A DNA stretch of 64,000 bases from Pseudomonas lini (GCF_030812475.1 NZ_JAUSSR010000009.1:62001-126000); one strand, 5' to 3'. Shown: positions 44,507 to 53,642, counted from the first letter of the stretch. A program made the numbers and translations. Notes: generated by a model from the sequence alone, not told the origin.

Positions 44507-45439
44507 TCAGACTACGTCGTGAAATCTGGGCAAAACGTACTCGGCGATCTCTTCAACCACCTCCGCAACGGGGCGTTCGCTGTGACGTAGATGCAGGCCA
44601 ACATGCTGCACACCTGACTCACGCAACGCCTCTAGCTCCTCAATGAGCGCCATTCGCCCGCCGCGTCCACCGAAACGCAGCGGTTTCATTGGCGAATGCG
44701 GATTGGCTTCAAGGTCCAGATGCAGAAAGGTGATATAGGGTTTGTCAGCCCCCACCTCACGCCAGAGCCCTACACGCCGACGATGTTCCTGCGGCGTTCC
44801 AGGGTAGGCGAGCCATCCATCCATGTGCTCTCCAATCCAGGTCGGTGATTGTTGGCCAAGTCCGGCAACCAGCAGGGGAAAGGGCTCTTCACGCTGCGGT
44901 AATAGTTGGGCTCCCTCCGGCAGATGTCCAATGCCTTGGCTTTTCAGCAGTTCGACGGTGCTGCGAAAAAGCGCTCCCCGTTGGTCGTAGTCGACACCGA
45001 ACAGCGGGTACTCCATCGGTCGATCGCCACTGGCCACCCCCAATAGCAGGCGGCCCTCGCTCAGTTCGTCGATGCTATTGGCAGCCTTGAGGGTCAACCA
45101 CGGTTGTCGTAGCGGCAACACTACCGCGGCAGTGCCGAGCATGATGTTTTGGGTGATGCCGGCCAGATAACCCAAGTAGGAAAAGATCTCAAAAACCTGT
45201 GCAGCATCTCCAAAATTTGGGTCATAGACCGGCACATCCCGAACCCACAGGGCTCGAAAACCACTGTTGTCCGCCAATCGGGCCAGTTGGGCATGTTGCT
45301 TCAGATCGGGGACGCCAAAAGGGCGCTTTTCCAACATGCGCAAGCGTTGGCCGGCAGTGGACCAATCATTGTCCAGCGGTAATTCCAGTCCGATGGAGAA
45401 GTTGTTAGGGCCGAGCAAACGTTGAAAATGTGAGTTCAT
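44507..45439 (-). CDS. LLM-class (luciferase-like) flavin oxidoreductase
   Basis: A 310-aa luciferase-like TIM-barrel monooxygenase using reduced flavin. Family features: 'LADNSGFRALWVRDVPVYDP' near residue 55, 'LSYLGYLAG..TQNIMLGTAA' and 'IDELSEGRLLLGVASGDRPM' in the middle, and 'QQSPTWIGEHMDGWLAYPGT' later. The substrate is unknown; relatives act on organosulfur or other small compounds. ATG 45439 follows AGGAG directly. The gene stands alone. The 405 bp upstream (45440-45844) hold only a terminator for the next minus-strand gene. Confidence 0.85.
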   Translation of the reverse strand: MNSHFQRLLGPNNFSIGLELPLDNDWSTAGQRLRMLEKRPFGVPDLKQHAQLARLADNSGFRALWVRDVPVYDPNFGDAAQVFEIFSYLGYLAGITQNIMLGTAAVVLPLRQPWLTLKAANSIDELSEGRLLLGVASGDRPMEYPLFGVDYDQRGALFRSTVELLKSQGIGHLPEGAQLLPQREEPFPLLVAGLGQQSPTWIGEHMDGWLAYPGTPQEHRRRVGLWREVGADKPYITFLHLDLEANPHSPMKPLRFGGRGGRMALIEELEALRESGVQHVGLHLRHSERPVAEVVEEIAEYVLPRFHDVV

Positions 45440-45628
45440 CAGGTCTCCTGCGCCTTGCATGATGCAGGGCGACTCCATGGGTGAATACCGACAGTATCTG
45501 CGGCTCCATCCCGGAGAAAAATGCATCAGACAGCACAATAGTCTTGATTAAAATGCACGATTAGAAAGCTTTCCTGTCTGGAGGAGGAAGGGGCAATCGC
45601 TGCGAGTCTCGCTTCCCGTTCAAAACTC

Positions 45629-45654
45629 AAAAAAATGCCGCTAATTGAGCGGCG
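45629..45654 (-). terminator. Terminator downstream of the DJ-1/PfpI gene
   Basis: On the minus strand GCCGCT and AGCGGC pair around a 5-base loop and are followed by seven T residues (an A-run on the plus strand). It lies about 190 bp after the stop at 45845. Confidence 0.7.
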
Positions 45655-45844
45655 TTATGTTTGTGCGTGATTTGTGGTAATGACTGTCCGGCCGACTAGT
45701 CGTGGTTCGTTCACTTCATTTGTTCCCCTATTTCCCAAGTGGAGGAGCTTCAGGCCTACGCCTTCACGTTGCGTAAGCGGCGGCCTAAAGACAATCCCAG
45801 CGGCAATGTACTGTCGGTGAAAAAAGTGAGAGTTTGTGAATCGA

Positions 45845-46705
45845 TCAGTCTTTCGCTTGGCTCTGGGACTTGAGTCGATCGAGTATCACCTTACCCACAT
45901 CCAGCGCTGAACCAGGGTTTTGACCGGTCACCAGTTCGCGATCGATGACGATATGGCTGGTCCACGGTGAAGTGTTGCTACTGTATACGCCGCCGGCTTG
46001 TTCCAGTGCCGTTTGCGGATAGAACTTCATCGCACCGCCATTCAACAAGCCCTTGGCCAGTTCCTCTTCCTGATTGCTGATGACCGTGAATTTGTATCCT
46101 GCATAAGTCCAGCCATGTGTTGGGGCTTTGCCGTCGACTTCGAGTTTCCGAGTGAAGGCTGTTGGGTCGGACAGAGTCGACAGTAGCGCAATCGGGCCAT
46201 GGCAAACGAGGGCGGTTGTCTTGCCGTTGTTATGGAAGTTGTTCAGCAACTTCCCCAATGCGGCGCTATGCAGCAGATCCTCCATAGGTGCATGGCCACC
46301 AGGTACATAGACAGCATCGAAGTTCTCGTAGCCGATCTGTTCGACCCGCGACAGGCTAATGACCGGTGACTCACCCGGCGAAGTGATCTTGAGGTGCTCT
46401 AGCAGCGCCTTGTACTCCTGCAGTGCCGCAACGTCATCGTTGAAATACATCTTGTCGGCGGACGATTTGTCCAAAGTCGGCGCCTTGCCTGTAGGCGTCG
46501 CAAAGGTCACCGAGTGCCCGGCATCGAGCATCAGTTTTACCGGTTGCATCAATTCGTTCAGGTAAAAGCCGGTTGCAAAGACTTTCTTGTCCTTGAGCTC
46601 AAGATGGTCTGAATCAGACAGCACGACCAGGACGTTACTGGCCTGTGCGTTGAAGGCTGAGGTGCAAATGGTCATTGCAAGGGCGAGTCGAGTGATAGGG
46701 CGCAT
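45845..46705 (-). CDS. Exported DJ-1/PfpI-family protein
   Basis: A 286-aa protein with a cleavable signal peptide (MRPITRLALAMTICTSAFNA, cut likely after AQA) and a DJ-1/PfpI domain. The nucleophile-elbow Cys is in 'TTALVCHGPIALL', preceded by 'YENFDAVYVPGGHAPMEDLL'. Glyoxalase III/Hsp31-like relatives (and deglycase claims) share this layout, but an exported form implies a periplasmic role in carbonyl or oxidative stress. Divergent from a LysR gene (46830), its probable regulator; ATCAG/CTGAT at 46735-46751 is a possible binding dyad. Confidence 0.83.
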   Translation of the reverse strand: MRPITRLALAMTICTSAFNAQASNVLVVLSDSDHLELKDKKVFATGFYLNELMQPVKLMLDAGHSVTFATPTGKAPTLDKSSADKMYFNDDVAALQEYKALLEHLKITSPGESPVISLSRVEQIGYENFDAVYVPGGHAPMEDLLHSAALGKLLNNFHNNGKTTALVCHGPIALLSTLSDPTAFTRKLEVDGKAPTHGWTYAGYKFTVISNQEEELAKGLLNGGAMKFYPQTALEQAGGVYSSNTSPWTSHIVIDRELVTGQNPGSALDVGKVILDRLKSQSQAKD

Positions 46706-46829
46706 GGGATTTCCGAGCAGTAGAGAGTGAATTCGATCAGTAGGTGTCTGATCCCGATACGACTATATTCATGCCTCCATGGGCGATAAACTTGCGTAAA
46801 GTAAAATCACTTGTTCTTTGGAGGTAAAG

Positions 46830-47774
46830 GTGAGCCGGCGATTCGATTATCTCGCAGACGTAGAAGTCTTCATCACTGTGGTGGAGAAGGGCTCCCTAAG
46901 CGCTGGGGCCGTTCTTCTGGCGACTACCCCGTCAGTGGTCAGCCGTGCGATCTCACGTCTGGAAACACGCCTGGGTGTTCAGTTGTTAAGGCGCACAACT
47001 CGACGCCTGAGCCTGACCGAGGCGGGACTGCTTTATCTCGAACAGTCCCGCGCAGCGTTCTCGCTAATCGATGATGCAGAGCGGACGATCCAAGGGCAGG
47101 AAGGCGCGTTGACTGGCCGTGTACGGCTTAGTGTGCCGACGACTTACGGCCATTACCGGTTGCCTGTAGTGCTCTGCCGCTTTGCTCGGCAGTACCCGCA
47201 GGTGCGCATTGAGTTGAGCATCAGCAATCGAAATGTGGATCTGGTGGCCGAAGGGTATGACTTGGCCATTCGCCTTGGGCCATTACCTGACAGTGGCCTG
47301 ATTGGACGCAAACTTGAGGACGCTCGTTTGTGCGTGGTTGCCGCGCCGGATTATCTCCGGCGTGCAGGTACGCCGCACAGCGTCGACGAACTGCCAGCGC
47401 ATGCCTGCCTGCCATTTGTGATGCCCAGCAGCGGTCGGGTCGGCCCCTGGCTGTTCTGTGAGCAGGGTATTGATCGGGAGTGGATACCTGAGGCGAGTGT
47501 TCAAGTGTCCGATGACGTGCTGGGCACTGTGTCTTTGGCCGAGCACGGTATGGGGATTTGTCAGACCTACGATTTTATTGTTCGGGAGCGGATTGAAAGC
47601 GGACGCCTGGTGCCGCTGCTCGAACAGTCGGGTGGACGGTCCCGACCGTTCTCGGTGATTTTCCCGCCTCATCGCCAGCTATCGGCTGCGTCCCGGGCGC
47701 TGATCGACTTCCTGATTCGCGGGGTGGCAGATCAAGCCCACATGCCACTCAACGAGCGTCAAGCGATCGAGTAG
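46830..47774 (+). CDS. LysR-family transcriptional regulator
   Basis: A 314-aa LysR regulator with helix-turn-helix 'GSLSAGAVLLATTPSVVSRA' and 'LETRLGVQLLRRTTRRLSLT', of the CrgA-like subgroup common in Pseudomonas. GTG 46830 is chosen because GGAGG (46820-46824) precedes it; the in-frame TTG 46818 overlaps that site. Divergent from the DJ-1/PfpI gene, which it likely controls. Its end overlaps the convergent old yellow enzyme gene by 16 bases. Confidence 0.88.
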   Translation: MSRRFDYLADVEVFITVVEKGSLSAGAVLLATTPSVVSRAISRLETRLGVQLLRRTTRRLSLTEAGLLYLEQSRAAFSLIDDAERTIQGQEGALTGRVRLSVPTTYGHYRLPVVLCRFARQYPQVRIELSISNRNVDLVAEGYDLAIRLGPLPDSGLIGRKLEDARLCVVAAPDYLRRAGTPHSVDELPAHACLPFVMPSSGRVGPWLFCEQGIDREWIPEASVQVSDDVLGTVSLAEHGMGICQTYDFIVRERIESGRLVPLLEQSGGRSRPFSVIFPPHRQLSAASRALIDFLIRGVADQAHMPLNERQAIE

Positions 47775-48859
47775 GTTGGGTAATCGGTATATCCCTTGGC
47801 GCCGCCACCATAACTCAGCGCGCGGTCTGGTTTTAAGAGCGGCCAGTCGTTGTGCAAGCGTTCAACCAGGTCGGGGTTGGCGATAAAGGGTTCACCGAAT
47901 GCGGCGAGGTCAATCAACCCGTTGCGCAGGAATTTCTCGGCACGCTCTTTGGTCATGCCCCCGGCGAGAACCAATGTTCCTTGGTAGTGGCTGCGAAATT
48001 TTTTCAGGAAGTCGTTTGGAATCGGCGAGCTGCCACGAGACAGTTGATCCATGAAATGGACGTAGGCCAATCCACGCTGAGAAAGCTGATCGGCGACATA
48101 CAGGTAGGTTTCTTCGACGTCCTCGTAAAGCCCCATGTCGAACAGGCCGCCAAACGGTGACAGGCGTATGGCTGTGCGTTGCGCACCAATTCGATCAATG
48201 ACGCTATCAACCACTTCCAGCAAAAAGCGCGCGCGGTTTTCGAGGGTATCGCTGCGGTACTCGTCCGACCGGTCATTGACCAACGGATTGAGGAACTGCT
48301 CGATCAGGTAGCCGTTCGCTCCATGCAGTTCAATGCCATCGAAGCCGGCATCAATCGCATTGGCGGCTGCCTGGGCAAAGTCACGAATGACCTCTTTGAC
48401 TTCGTGTGTGCCGAGGGCACGGGGGGTGGAGACATCGACTGGCCCGGGCTCACCATTTTCAGTCATGCCCCAGGCCTGGGAGTTGCGGGCAATCCGAGAG
48501 GTCGAGCTGACCGGTGCGATACCGTCCGGCTGAATGCTGACATGGGAAACACGTCCGACATGCCATAGCTGCGTAAAGATAACGCCACCGGCATCGTGGA
48601 CAGCCTGAGTTACTTTGCGCCAGCCATTGATCTGTGGCGTGGTGTAGATGCCGGGGATGGCCAGAAAGCCTTCAGCCGAGCGTGAAATCGGAGTGCCTTC
48701 GGTAATGATCAGTCCGGCGCTGGCCCGTTGGCTGTAGTAAAGCGCGGTCAGTTCGTTGGCGACGCCATCGGGGTTGCGAGCCCGGGTCATCGGTGCCATT
48801 GCGATGCGATTACGTAGCGTCAGCACGCCAGCCTGGCAGGGGTCGAATAATGTGCTCAT
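47759..48859 (-). CDS. Old yellow enzyme family alkene reductase
   Basis: A 366-aa FMN-dependent ene-reductase. Typical elements: 'LRNRIAMAPMTRARNPDGVA', 'GLIITEGTPIS' (flavin site), 'FTQLWHVGRVSH', the paired substrate residues in 'GFDGIELHGANGYLIEQFLN' (His-x-x-Asn), 'DRSDEYRSDTLENRARFLLE' and 'AFGEPFIANPDLVERL'. It reduces activated C=C bonds with NAD(P)H. Divergent from a LysR gene at 49114, a usual arrangement for electrophile-induced reductases. Confidence 0.92.
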   Translation of the reverse strand: MSTLFDPCQAGVLTLRNRIAMAPMTRARNPDGVANELTALYYSQRASAGLIITEGTPISRSAEGFLAIPGIYTTPQINGWRKVTQAVHDAGGVIFTQLWHVGRVSHVSIQPDGIAPVSSTSRIARNSQAWGMTENGEPGPVDVSTPRALGTHEVKEVIRDFAQAAANAIDAGFDGIELHGANGYLIEQFLNPLVNDRSDEYRSDTLENRARFLLEVVDSVIDRIGAQRTAIRLSPFGGLFDMGLYEDVEETYLYVADQLSQRGLAYVHFMDQLSRGSSPIPNDFLKKFRSHYQGTLVLAGGMTKERAEKFLRNGLIDLAAFGEPFIANPDLVERLHNDWPLLKPDRALSYGGGAKGYTDYPTYSIA

Positions 48860-49010
48860 AGAAACCTGTCCTCATTTGATGATGCTCAAGAGCGTAGGCG
48901 CCGGGTAGCTCGCTGATAACCTGGCAACGCTGAACATGTTCTGTGAGGGCGTTTCACAACTGCGCCGGATGCCGATGAGTGCATCGAGGCGTTGGAGAGG
49001 GCTATATATG

Positions 49011-49023
49011 TGAATTTTATTCA
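49011..49023. promoter_or_regulatory. Dyad TGAATTTTATTCA between OYE and LysR genes
   Basis: TGAAT and ATTCA form a perfect inverted repeat with three bases between, in the 254-bp divergent region. It has the T-Nx-A shape of LysR binding sites, about 90 bp from the LysR start and 150 bp from the reductase start. Confidence 0.35.
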
Positions 49024-49113
49024 TAAGATAAGTGAACGTTACCCCATTATTTATGTGCTTTTTAGTGAAGCGCCTGTGATATTTTTTCACTAATAATTCA
49101 GAGAGAGAATGAC

Positions 49114-50016
49114 GTGGATAACAGAGCGGGTGAGATGTCGGTCTTCGTGCGGGTTGTCGATGCCGGTAGCTTTTCGCAAGCCGCGCGCCAGATGCTGATG
49201 ACGCCTTCAACGGTCAGCAAATTGATTGTTCGCCTGGAGTTGCGTCTGGGCGTTCGCTTGCTGGAGCGCTCGACACGCAAGCTGTCGTTGACGGATGAAG
49301 GACGCATCTACTATGAACGCAGTAACGCTTTGCTGGCAGAGCTCGACGACGTTGAAAGAGTGTTGGCCCAAGGCGCACAAAAAGCACGCGGAACTGTGCG
49401 CATCAATGCCTCGGTTGCGTTTGGCACAATGGCGATCGAACCCAATTTGCCGGCCTTCTGGGAAGCCCACCCGAACATCCAGATCAACCTGTCCTTGAGT
49501 GATGACATCGTTGACATGTACCTGGATCGAACAGACGTTGCCTTCCGTGTTGGCGTGTTGACTGATTCGACTTTACGTGCGAGGAGTATCGGTATTGCTC
49601 GGCGCAAGATCGTTGCTTCTCCGGATTACCTGGAAAAGTACGGAGTGCCCGAAACCCTGGAAGACCTCGCCGAACACAATTGTTTGAGCTTCAATTTCCG
49701 CCGCTCCAGTCCGGTCTGGCCCATGAATCAGAGCGGCCGTATCGTTGATCGGATCGTCCAGGGCAACCTGCAAGCCAACAATGGTGAGACGGTCCGGCGC
49801 ATGGCCATCGCCGGTGTCGGGATCGCCCGATTGGCGGATTTTCACATTGATGAAGACCTGGCCACGGGGCGCCTGGTCGAGGTGCTCGCGCAAAGCGGTC
49901 ATGATTGCGAGGAAGTCCATGCGCTGTATCAGGGTGGGCAACATGTGCCCCAGCGTATCCGGACGTTCCTCGACTTTATGGTGCCGCGTCTTCAAGCCTT
50001 TATGGACCGCGGGTGA
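49114..50016 (+). CDS. LysR-family transcriptional regulator
   Basis: A 300-aa LysR protein: 'GSFSQAARQMLMTPSTVSKL' and 'LELRLGVRLLERSTRKLSLT' form the DNA-binding part. The effector domain follows with 'GTVRINASVAFGTMAIEPNL'. It belongs to the same broad subgroup as the regulator at 46830. GTG 49114 has GAGAGA upstream; ATG 49135 is an in-frame alternative. Divergent from the old yellow enzyme gene, its most likely target. Confidence 0.86.
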   Translation: MDNRAGEMSVFVRVVDAGSFSQAARQMLMTPSTVSKLIVRLELRLGVRLLERSTRKLSLTDEGRIYYERSNALLAELDDVERVLAQGAQKARGTVRINASVAFGTMAIEPNLPAFWEAHPNIQINLSLSDDIVDMYLDRTDVAFRVGVLTDSTLRARSIGIARRKIVASPDYLEKYGVPETLEDLAEHNCLSFNFRRSSPVWPMNQSGRIVDRIVQGNLQANNGETVRRMAIAGVGIARLADFHIDEDLATGRLVEVLAQSGHDCEEVHALYQGGQHVPQRIRTFLDFMVPRLQAFMDRG

Positions 50017-50030
50017 AACCGCCGCCTTCG

Positions 50031-50450
50031 TCAGTCGCTGGATTCAATGACGGCTTTTAGGCGCTCTAGGCCTTTGCGATAGAGGGCCTCGAAATGCGAG
50101 GTGACCTGCGCTTCATCGGCACCCTGGACCACAAAGGTGCTCGACCAGGACGCCAGCGTTCCGCCTTTGCCATCGGCTTGCGCTGACATCGTGCCGACAT
50201 AGTCGATGACCGGCGAGGGCCCTTCAAGTAGGGCATAGCTGTAGTGTTTGTCATCTTCGTCAAACGTAAGCAAACGCTCGACAATGATCGCCCCGTCAGC
50301 GGTTTTCAGATGGCGCAGACGTCCTCCGTCACTGAGGGTGCTGCTGGCGATAACATCGAGCCAGCGGGGCAGCCAGTCAAAGCCGCCGAGAAGCGACCAG
50401 ACCTGTTCGATGGGACGTTCAATGGCAATCCAGACGTGGACTTCACTCAT
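50031..50450 (-). CDS. SRPBCC-family (polyketide-cyclase/START-like) protein
   Basis: A 139-aa helix-grip protein. The N-terminal 'VWIAIERPIEQVWSLLGGFD' and 'WLPRWLDVIASSTLSDGGRL' are typical of SRPBCC members, as is the long C-terminal helix. These bind hydrophobic ligands or act as cyclases; no substrate is evident. ATG 50450 overlaps the mntH-like stop by 4 bases (ATGA), making it the last gene of a five-gene operon. An in-frame start at 50504 would lie inside mntH. Confidence 0.78.
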   Translation of the reverse strand: MSEVHVWIAIERPIEQVWSLLGGFDWLPRWLDVIASSTLSDGGRLRHLKTADGAIIVERLLTFDEDDKHYSYALLEGPSPVIDYVGTMSAQADGKGGTLASWSSTFVVQGADEAQVTSHFEALYRKGLERLKAVIESSD

Positions 50451-51769
50451 GTTTTCACCTGTAGCGGAGGGGGGGGGCAAGGGATGACTGATGCGACCAG
50501 CCATAAATTGGCGGCACTGATCAGCAGGAAAATCAGCCAGGCCATGACAGCGACCGGGCGTGAAATAGCGAACTCGCCCATCAGCGTTTTATCGCGGGTG
50601 AAACGAATCAACGGATAGACCGCAAACGGCAGTTGTATCGATAGCACCACCTGGGAAAACACCAACAGATCGCCCACTGCGCGATCCCCCAGCCAGAGGA
50701 TAGCGCTCAGCGTCGGCACAATGGCCAGCAGGCGGGTGACGACGCGCTGCTTCCACAATGAAACCTTCAGCTTCAGGAAACCTTCGAGCACCACTTGACC
50801 GGCGAGGGTCCCGGTCAGCGTCGCGCTTTGGCCGGACGCGAGCAGTGCCAGGGCAAACAGTACGGCGGCGAGGGCTCCCCCCGTCAGGGGCGCCAGTAGT
50901 TGATGGGCTTGCTCGATGCTGCCAACCTCGGCGTGCCCGCTGTCATGGAACACGGCGGCGGCCACCAACAGAATGGCAACCTGTACGGCGGCGGCGATCG
51001 AAAGCGCGCGGGTCGTGTCGTTGGAACCCCGGCGCAGCGATTGTCTGACCTGCTGACCGTCATTGATGCGGGTGGGGGACCGAGCCAGTGATGAATGCAG
51101 GTAGAGGTTGTGCGGCATAATGGTGGCGCCGATGATGCCCACTGCAACGAACAGGGCTCCTGGCTGAGCCAGCGTGTCCAGAGAAGGCACAAACCCCTGG
51201 ACCATGGCCATTGTATCGAGCGTGATCAAGGCCAGTTCAACAGCAAAGCACAGGACAATGGTCGCCACCAGTACCAGGACGATCTTCTGCACCCGGCCAT
51301 TTGCAGCCCCCTTCAGGCCGAGGATGACCAAGGTGCTGACCGCGGTCAGTAAAATGCCGACGGCCAGTGGCAGGTTAAACAGTAATTTGAACGCCAGCGC
51401 GGCACCCAAGACCTCGGCAATATCGGTGGCAATGATGGCAATCTCCGCCATTGCCCAATGCGCGAATGTGGCTGGCTTGCCGTAGTGAAGTCGACAGGTC
51501 TGGGCCAGGTCCTGTCCTGTGACAACGCCCAACCGTAAGGCCAGCGTCTGCAACAACATGGCCGCCAGACTCGACAACACCACCATGAACAGCAGGCTGT
51601 AACCGAACTGCGCACCCGCTGCGATGCCGGTCGCCCAGTTGCCGGGGTCCATGTAACCCACCGCGATCAACAGACCGGGGCCCATCAACAGCGACAGGCG
51701 CTGCGGCGTGGGCGAAGGTCGAGTGGCGGGCACGCTGGGGCATTCCGATAACAAGGTCTGTGTCGTCAT
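50447..51769 (-). CDS. mntH: Nramp-family Mn2+/Fe2+ transporter
   Basis: A 440-aa divalent metal:H+ symporter. The substrate-binding motif 'GYMDPGNWATG' (Asp41-Pro-Gly-Asn44) in span 1 and 'GATIMPHNLYLHSSLARSP' (Met-Pro-His) in span 6 are intact, so it should carry Mn2+. About eleven spans are visible. It starts 3 bases after the small membrane-protein gene. Linkage to a cupin and an MRJP-type propeller rather than to mntR or oxidative-stress genes is unusual and suggests metal supply for a cupin enzyme. Confidence 0.9.
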   Translation of the reverse strand: MTTQTLLSECPSVPATRPSPTPQRLSLLMGPGLLIAVGYMDPGNWATGIAAGAQFGYSLLFMVVLSSLAAMLLQTLALRLGVVTGQDLAQTCRLHYGKPATFAHWAMAEIAIIATDIAEVLGAALAFKLLFNLPLAVGILLTAVSTLVILGLKGAANGRVQKIVLVLVATIVLCFAVELALITLDTMAMVQGFVPSLDTLAQPGALFVAVGIIGATIMPHNLYLHSSLARSPTRINDGQQVRQSLRRGSNDTTRALSIAAAVQVAILLVAAAVFHDSGHAEVGSIEQAHQLLAPLTGGALAAVLFALALLASGQSATLTGTLAGQVVLEGFLKLKVSLWKQRVVTRLLAIVPTLSAILWLGDRAVGDLLVFSQVVLSIQLPFAVYPLIRFTRDKTLMGEFAISRPVAVMAWLIFLLISAANLWLVASVIPCPPPPLQVKT

Positions 51770-51772
51770 CGA

Positions 51773-52150
51773 TCAGTGCATCCTTTGCGGTCGGGAAAGC
51801 CGGGGCAGACGCGCGAGCGCCAAGGTATGAATGAACAGCAGAAGACCGGCAACCGAGAGGACTGCCGATGTTTTCCCGCTCACATAATGGGCTGACAGCA
51901 AGCACACCAGCGCCGCCATTTGGGTCAACAGACGATGGGCCAGGTAGGTCCGTGAGGCTCTCGATCCGTCGAACAGGCGACCGGGCCAACAGTCTGGCCT
52001 GGCACGCGAGAACGTTATGGCCGCGATGGCCACCATGACGTAGATCCAGACACCGATCCCGACACCGCTTTCGGTCAGCGCCAAGGCGATGGCGCTGACC
52101 GTCATCAGCAACAGTGCAATAGCCACTGGCGCAACACAGCTATTGCTCAT
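51773..52150 (-). CDS. Small four-span membrane protein, unknown function
   Basis: A 125-aa hydrophobic protein with about four spans (roughly 8-27, 31-48, 73-90, 94-112) and a positively charged loop between the second and third ('SRARPDCWPG..GSRASRTYL'). The end is Arg-rich. No family recognised. Its start overlaps the MRJP gene by 4 bases and its stop is 3 bases from mntH, so it is expressed with them. Confidence 0.65.
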   Translation of the reverse strand: MSNSCVAPVAIALLLMTVSAIALALTESGVGIGVWIYVMVAIAAITFSRARPDCWPGRLFDGSRASRTYLAHRLLTQMAALVCLLSAHYVSGKTSAVLSVAGLLLFIHTLALARLPRLSRPQRMH

Positions 52151-53205
52151 CGTGTTTCGCTCAACCCCATCGGTGCGTCCACCCGCAAACGCAACACGTG
52201 AAAGGGTGGCTGGCTGTCGTCTTCACCAGCATTGAGCAGCGGATGGCGGTGCAATTGGTTGGCCGTGATGTAGAGCCATTTACCCTGGGCATCAAGTTCA
52301 ACACCATCCGGCCAGCCGAGCAGACGGTCATCCTGGGCGAGAATGCGGTAGCCGGCCGGCGACGCCAGCCCGATCGCGTTGTTGGCGATATCGGTCACAT
52401 AGACGTTGCCCTGGGCGTCGACATCAAAACCGTCGCAATGCGGCTTCTCGCACCAGTACTCCACCGCCTCGCTCAGCAGCGCTGTGCTTGCGGGTTGCGC
52501 GAGGATTTCAGTGGCGATGCGGTAGACCTTGCGCGCAGACATCGAACCGAAATACACCCAGCGGCCCAACGGGTCGATTGCGATGGGGTTGAGACCATAT
52601 TGGTAAGGGATGACCTCGCCTTCGGGTGTGCGCAACGACAGTGGTTTACCCGCAACCATCAACGGCACATCGCCAGGCATCAGTCCTGGATAGCACTCCA
52701 ACGATCGCCACGAAAGCCCGGTTTGCAGGTCGACCACGACGATGGCGGGATAGTCGCTGACGCCTGTAGGGTTCATCGTCATGTCGGCGATGTAAATGCG
52801 CTGGCGTCGCCAGTCGATGACAAAGTCCTGGGTGAAGGAACTGGGGCGCAGGACGTTCTGTGGCAACACGATCAGGCGGTGCAGACTTTGCTCTTTGTCA
52901 TTCCAGGCGATGAGCCGGGGCTGTTGCTGCGCATTGCCCATGTCGAGTATCCAGACGATACCCTCGGGGTCGGTACGGATGCCTATCACGGCGGACATAC
53001 CGCGTCCATCGGCGCCAGGTTTGCCGGCCCAGGCCTCATTGGGATAGGCCGAATGCGCGCCGTCCTCCGACACTGCGCGCACCGAGATATCCGGTGCGAT
53101 GATGGCGGATACCGACACCAGCACTCGTCCGTCAGGCATCACCGTAGGATTGCCCGGACGTTCGACCGGGAAGGTCGCAAAAATCTCCAGAGGCTTGCTG
53201 TTCAT
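52147..53205 (-). CDS. Major royal jelly/Yellow-type beta-propeller protein
   Basis: A 352-aa six-bladed propeller related to the MRJP/Yellow family and, more distantly, SMP-30/gluconolactonases. Cues: 'ERPGNPTVMPDGRVLVSVSA' at the start, 'VWILDMGNAQQQPRLIAWN' (blade around residue 90), 'QDFVIDWRRQRIYIADMTMN', and 'YCEKPHCDGFDVDAQGNVYV' (seen as EYWCEKPHCDGFDV) with a terminal 'GWPDGVELDAQGKWLYITAN'. No signal peptide is visible. Possible lactonase or binding function. It overlaps genes on both sides by 4 bases. Confidence 0.78.
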   Translation of the reverse strand: MNSKPLEIFATFPVERPGNPTVMPDGRVLVSVSAIIAPDISVRAVSEDGAHSAYPNEAWAGKPGADGRGMSAVIGIRTDPEGIVWILDMGNAQQQPRLIAWNDKEQSLHRLIVLPQNVLRPSSFTQDFVIDWRRQRIYIADMTMNPTGVSDYPAIVVVDLQTGLSWRSLECYPGLMPGDVPLMVAGKPLSLRTPEGEVIPYQYGLNPIAIDPLGRWVYFGSMSARKVYRIATEILAQPASTALLSEAVEYWCEKPHCDGFDVDAQGNVYVTDIANNAIGLASPAGYRILAQDDRLLGWPDGVELDAQGKWLYITANQLHRHPLLNAGEDDSQPPFHVLRLRVDAPMGLSETR

Positions 53206-53642
53206 GGCTTGGCCTGCACGAACGATTCAGCGGTGCCGCTGGAAGGATCGACAAAAATGATGTCGCTTGGATCGCGCCGCGGGGTGTCGACCGACACCAT
53301 GAACAGCGGATGTTCGAGGATCTTCGGCATGCCGTGAATGGTGAACTTCTTGAAGAACAACATTTCGCCTGGGCCCACCTCGAACTCTTCACGGTCACCC
53401 ATGAAAAAGGTCGCACGCCCTGACAGCACAATCAGGTATTCGTCACAGGTGGCGTGGTAGTGCGCAGGGGTCGGGTGATAAACCCGAAAGACGCGGGCGC
53501 TGGCTTCGTCTTCATCGGTCAGTCGGGTGTCGACCAAGAGCGTTTCGGCAGTTTCGGGGAACGTTTTGACGATCTCGTCGAGATTGAAAGAGGCGTGGGG
53601 GGCGGCCTCGACCAGTTTTTTTCGGGTGCTTGCTTCGGTCAT
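53202..53642 (-). CDS. Cupin-domain protein
   Basis: A 146-aa single-domain cupin. The metal-binding motif is recognisable as 'PAHYHATCDEYLIVLSGRAT' (His-x-His...Glu) and, in the second motif, 'GPGEMLFFKKFTIHGM' (His). It could be a small oxygenase, isomerase or sugar-binding protein. First gene of the five-gene minus-strand operon, divergent from the ADH-ALDH pair across a 274-bp region. ATG 53642 is preferred to the in-frame start at 53768, which lies far upstream without resemblance. Confidence 0.78.
   Translation of the reverse strand: MTEASTRKKLVEAAPHASFNLDEIVKTFPETAETLLVDTRLTDEDEASARVFRVYHPTPAHYHATCDEYLIVLSGRATFFMGDREEFEVGPGEMLFFKKFTIHGMPKILEHPLFMVSVDTPRRDPSDIIFVDPSSGTAESFVQAKP

Noticed and set aside
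45721-45855. Short plus-strand frame (about 45 codons, 'VEELQAYAFTLRKRRPKD...') between LLM and DJ-1 genes
   Set aside because: No start with a ribosome site and no family resemblance; it runs into the convergent DJ-1/PfpI gene.
52198-53337. Plus-strand reading frame of 379 codons opposite the MRJP-type gene
   Set aside because: It has no recognisable domain and overlaps two coupled minus-strand genes with clear family motifs.
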